Assembly (NCBI RefSeq): GCF_900116145.1 | Contig: NZ_FPAB01000001.1 | Location: 1 to 64,000, forward strand | DNA length: 64,000 nt | Source: Streptomyces harbinensis | Lineage (GTDB): Bacteria > Actinomycetota > Actinomycetes > Streptomycetales > Streptomycetaceae | Reading direction: 5' to 3' | In this document: positions 61,839 through 64,000 of the stretch, in pieces | Layout of the letters: the number at the start of each line of letters is the position of its first letter | Position numbering within the stretch: position 1 is the stretch's first letter | Notes under the pieces: model-generated | The model's input: the letters and a program-made list of their open reading frames with translations, nothing else | Database searches by the model: none | What the model was told of the DNA's origin: nothing | Translations under genes and position numbers: made by a program

Positions 61839-62771
61839 TCACAGGTAGTCCTCCAGTCTCGCGATGGCGAAACCCTGCGCGGTGGCCGTGTCGACGACCC
61901 GCCGGATCATGTCGGGCATCGTGCCCTTCCACTCCTTTTCGCCCCGGAAGTGGGTGAGGATGATGTCGCCCGGGTGCAGCTTCTCGTCCTCGCGCCCCCA
62001 CTCGATGCGGTCGGGGAACGCCTCCTCGGCCCACAGCGGCACCACCTCCACGCCGCAGGACGCGGCGGCGCGCAGGGTGTCGCGGTCGTAGGCGCCGTAG
62101 GGCGGGCGGAAGAGGGTGGGGCGCTCGCCCATCTCCTCCTCCAGGGTGTCCTGCTGGGTGCAGATCTCCTTCTTCTGCCCGGCGGCGGAGAGCGCGGGCA
62201 GTTCCCGGTGGTTGACGGTGTGGTTGTGGATGCCCCAGCCGTCGTCGCGGGCGGCGCGGAAGTAGTCGTAGTCGTCGCGGGCCACGTAGTCGGAGAGGAA
62301 GGCGCTGACCGGGATGTCGAGTTCGCGGAGCATCTCCAGCAGCTTCGGGTCCTTGTGGGCGCCGTCGTCGATGGTGAGGAAGACGACCTTGTCGTCCGTG
62401 GGGACGCGGGTGATGACGGGCGGCAGGCCCTCGCCGCCGATGTGGCCGGGTTCCGCGGTCAGCTCCGGCTTCCCGGCCGGCGGGGCGGGCGGGCGCAGCG
62501 GGGCCCCGGCCAGCCCCCAGCTCTTGGCGGCGGCCAGCCGCTGCTTCTCCGCCGCGATGAGCTGGTCGGCGTACGCGGTGAGCGCGTCGGCCGCCGTACG
62601 CGCCTGGGTGCGCTGCGGTGCGCCCGGGCCCGCCGCGGCGGCGTCGGGGGCGGGTGCCGCGGTGGTGGCGGTGCCGCAGGAGAGGAGCGTGAGGCCGAGG
62701 ACCGCCAGCCCGGAGGCGGTGATCCCGGTCCAGAAAAAGGATGTTTGTCGTACTTGTCTTATGATCCTCAT
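61839..62771 (-). CDS. Lipoprotein polysaccharide deacetylase (NodB domain)
   Basis: 310 residues. Signal peptide with lipobox LLSCG (lipidated Cys about 32). After an Ala/Gln-rich linker (about 35-120), the NodB domain: metal Asp pair in TIDDGAHKD, His ligands in HNHTVNHREL, RPPYGAYD, and LTHFRG near the end. It should remove N-acetyl groups from peptidoglycan or chitin-like glycans outside the membrane. TIDDG in place of TFDDG is a common variant. The ATG at 62771 has CAGCAT 7 nt upstream and no ribosome binding site, so it may be leaderless. Convergent genes: none; it lies upstream of groES. Confidence 0.9.
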   Translation of the reverse strand: MRIIRQVRQTSFFWTGITASGLAVLGLTLLSCGTATTAAPAPDAAAAGPGAPQRTQARTAADALTAYADQLIAAEKQRLAAAKSWGLAGAPLRPPAPPAGKPELTAEPGHIGGEGLPPVITRVPTDDKVVFLTIDDGAHKDPKLLEMLRELDIPVSAFLSDYVARDDYDYFRAARDDGWGIHNHTVNHRELPALSAAGQKKEICTQQDTLEEEMGERPTLFRPPYGAYDRDTLRAAASCGVEVVPLWAEEAFPDRIEWGREDEKLHPGDIILTHFRGEKEWKGTMPDMIRRVVDTATAQGFAIARLEDYL

Positions 62772-62843
62772 GGAGCGGATGCTGACACCGCCCACCGGGA
62801 ACACCCCGCACGACGTCCCGGCCCGCCGGGGAGAATGACCCAC

Positions 62844-64000
62844 GTGGCCGCACCCGATTCCTCCGCCCGACCGACCTTCGACGCCCTGCTGAGCCCCGAA
62901 GGACAACAGCTCCTGGACCGCCTGCGGGACTTCGACCCGGCGGACGAACTCGCCCTCGCCACCCGACTGCGCCGCGATCACCCCGCCGGCCTCGTCTCCG
63001 CCGCCCTCGGCCAGGCCCGGCTGCGGCAGCGCGCCGCGGCCAAGTTCGGCGCGGACGCCGCCCGCATGTACTTCACGCCGCACGGCGTCGAACAGGCCAC
63101 CCGGGCCTCCGTCGCCACCTGGCGCGCCCGGCGGATGGCGGACCTGGGGGTGCGGCGCGTCGCCGACCTGTGCAGCGGCATCGGCGGCGACGCCATCGCC
63201 CTGGCCCGGGCCGGCATCGCCGTCCTCGCCGTCGACCGCGACCCGCTCACCTGCGCCGTCGCCGAGGCGAACGCCGCCGCCCTCGGCCTGGACGACCTGA
63301 TCGAGGTGCGGTGCGCCGAGGTCACCGAGGAGCACACCGCGGGCTGCGACGCGGTGTTCGTCGACCCCGCCCGGCGCGGCGGACGCGGCCGGATCTTCGA
63401 CCCCGAGGCGTACTCGCCCCCGCTGTCCTGGGCCGTCGGCGCCGCCGCCCGCACCCCGTACGCCGCGCTCAAGACCGCCCCCGGCATCCCGCACGAGGCC
63501 GTCCCCGACGGCGCCGAGGCCGAGTGGGTCTCGGACCGGGGCGAGGTCAAGGAAGCGGTGCTGTGGTTCGGCACCAGCGCCCCCGGCACCCGCCGCGCCA
63601 CCCTGCTGCCGGCCGGCGCCACCCTCACCGGCGCCACCGGGCAGGCCCCGGCCGGCGAGCCGGGACGGTACCTGTACGAGCCGGACGGCGCGGTCATCCG
63701 CGCCCATCTGGTGGCCGAGATCGCCGCCCGGCTCGACGGCCGGCTGCTCGACCCGACCATCGCGTACATCACCACGGACACCCCCGCCAGTACCCCGTAC
63801 GCCACCGGGTACGAACTGACCGACGTGCTGCCGTTCAACGTGAAACGGCTGCGCGCCCTGCTGCGCGAGCGCGGCGCCGGCACCGTCACCATCAAGAAGC
63901 GCGGCTCCGCCATCGACCCCGACGAACTGCGCAAACGCCTCAAGCCCAGCGGCCCGCACCGGGCCACCGTCATCGTCACCCGGCGCGCCGGCGCCCCGGT
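62844..64000 (+). CDS. Class I SAM-dependent methyltransferase with THUMP-like C-terminus (partial, 3' end outside)
   Basis: About 385 residues are present to the window edge. Start GTG 62844 is preferred because GGGGAGA lies 9 nt upstream; ATG 62835 is an alternative. The SAM motif is VRRVADLCSGIGGDAIALAR (about 95-115), followed by AVDRDPLTCAVAEANA and the DPARRGGRGRIF block, whose Asp-Pro-Ala-Arg resembles RNA methyltransferases. The C-terminal PFNVKRLRALLRERGAGTVT, then IKKRG segment is THUMP-like, so rRNA or tRNA is the probable substrate. Divergent from the deacetylase gene. Confidence 0.85.
   Translation, partial: MAAPDSSARPTFDALLSPEGQQLLDRLRDFDPADELALATRLRRDHPAGLVSAALGQARLRQRAAAKFGADAARMYFTPHGVEQATRASVATWRARRMADLGVRRVADLCSGIGGDAIALARAGIAVLAVDRDPLTCAVAEANAAALGLDDLIEVRCAEVTEEHTAGCDAVFVDPARRGGRGRIFDPEAYSPPLSWAVGAAARTPYAALKTAPGIPHEAVPDGAEAEWVSDRGEVKEAVLWFGTSAPGTRRATLLPAGATLTGATGQAPAGEPGRYLYEPDGAVIRAHLVAEIAARLDGRLLDPTIAYITTDTPASTPYATGYELTDVLPFNVKRLRALLRERGAGTVTIKKRGSAIDPDELRKRLKPSGPHRATVIVTRRAGAP

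Overview
The window is GC-rich, densely coding DNA from a Streptomyces or a close relative. The evidence is the pair of divergent developmental regulators bldM and whiD, the ShbA-type sigma factor beside guaB, many GTG starts, leaderless starts, and a gene order that recalls from memory the conserved chromosomal core of S. coelicolor (about SCO4759-SCO4827). There is no insertion sequence, prophage, CRISPR array, rRNA or tRNA. One tandem gene duplication is visible.

Layout. 1-2.6 kb: a partial tautomerase, a divergent MarR regulator with a clear operator, and a BCCT osmolyte transporter. 2.7-9.4 kb: folate and purine genes (DUF3017-folD; purN-purH with overlapping stop and start), a secreted HNH nuclease and small membrane proteins. 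9.4-14.8 kb: a DUF6350 membrane protein, a degenerate sigma-like protein, sucC-sucD and icmB. 15-24 kb: cell-envelope genes (M23 peptidase, NlpC/P60 hydrolase, NTF2-domain penicillin-binding protein) around the helicase pcrA. 24-27 kb: an Old Yellow Enzyme with a divergent MerR regulator, a hypothetical gene and a GNAT acetyltransferase. 27-31.6 kb: a cysteine-less DsbA-like protein, a second NlpC/P60 protein and membrane proteins.

31.6-35.4 kb: a PspC locus, with a small membrane protein and a PspC/LiaF-like protein on one strand and a PspC sensor kinase with its LuxR-type regulator on the other. 35.4-36.9 kb: two tandem Uma2-family genes from an old duplication that carried the ends of both flanking genes. 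36.9-39.4 kb: guaA, then a chorismate mutase preceded by a Phe-Phe-Thr-Tyr leader peptide and terminator (probable attenuation), followed by a compact region that can fold into a pseudoknotted RNA with its own terminator. 39.8-48.4 kb: a sortase-anchored surface protein, an aldehyde dehydrogenase, a large pseudokinase and an active transmembrane Ser/Thr kinase. 48.8-52.6 kb: glpD, a UDP-sugar-dehydrogenase-like protein without its catalytic cysteine, and a third Uma2 gene. 52.7-57.8 kb: guaB3, guaB, a ShbA-like sigma factor, bldM and whiD. 57.8-64 kb: a short-chain dehydrogenase, a SnoaL-like protein, groES-groEL with two CIRCE elements, a lipoprotein polysaccharide deacetylase and a partial methyltransferase.

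Common themes are nucleotide synthesis (purN, purH, folD, guaA, guaB, guaB3), cell-wall remodelling and developmental control. The points most worth a second look are the attenuator and the pseudoknot RNA candidate around 38.6-39.4 kb, three proteins that keep a fold but have lost catalytic residues, and the duplication fossil at 36.1 kb. All functional statements come from reading the sequence and from family knowledge. Nothing was searched or computed against a database.
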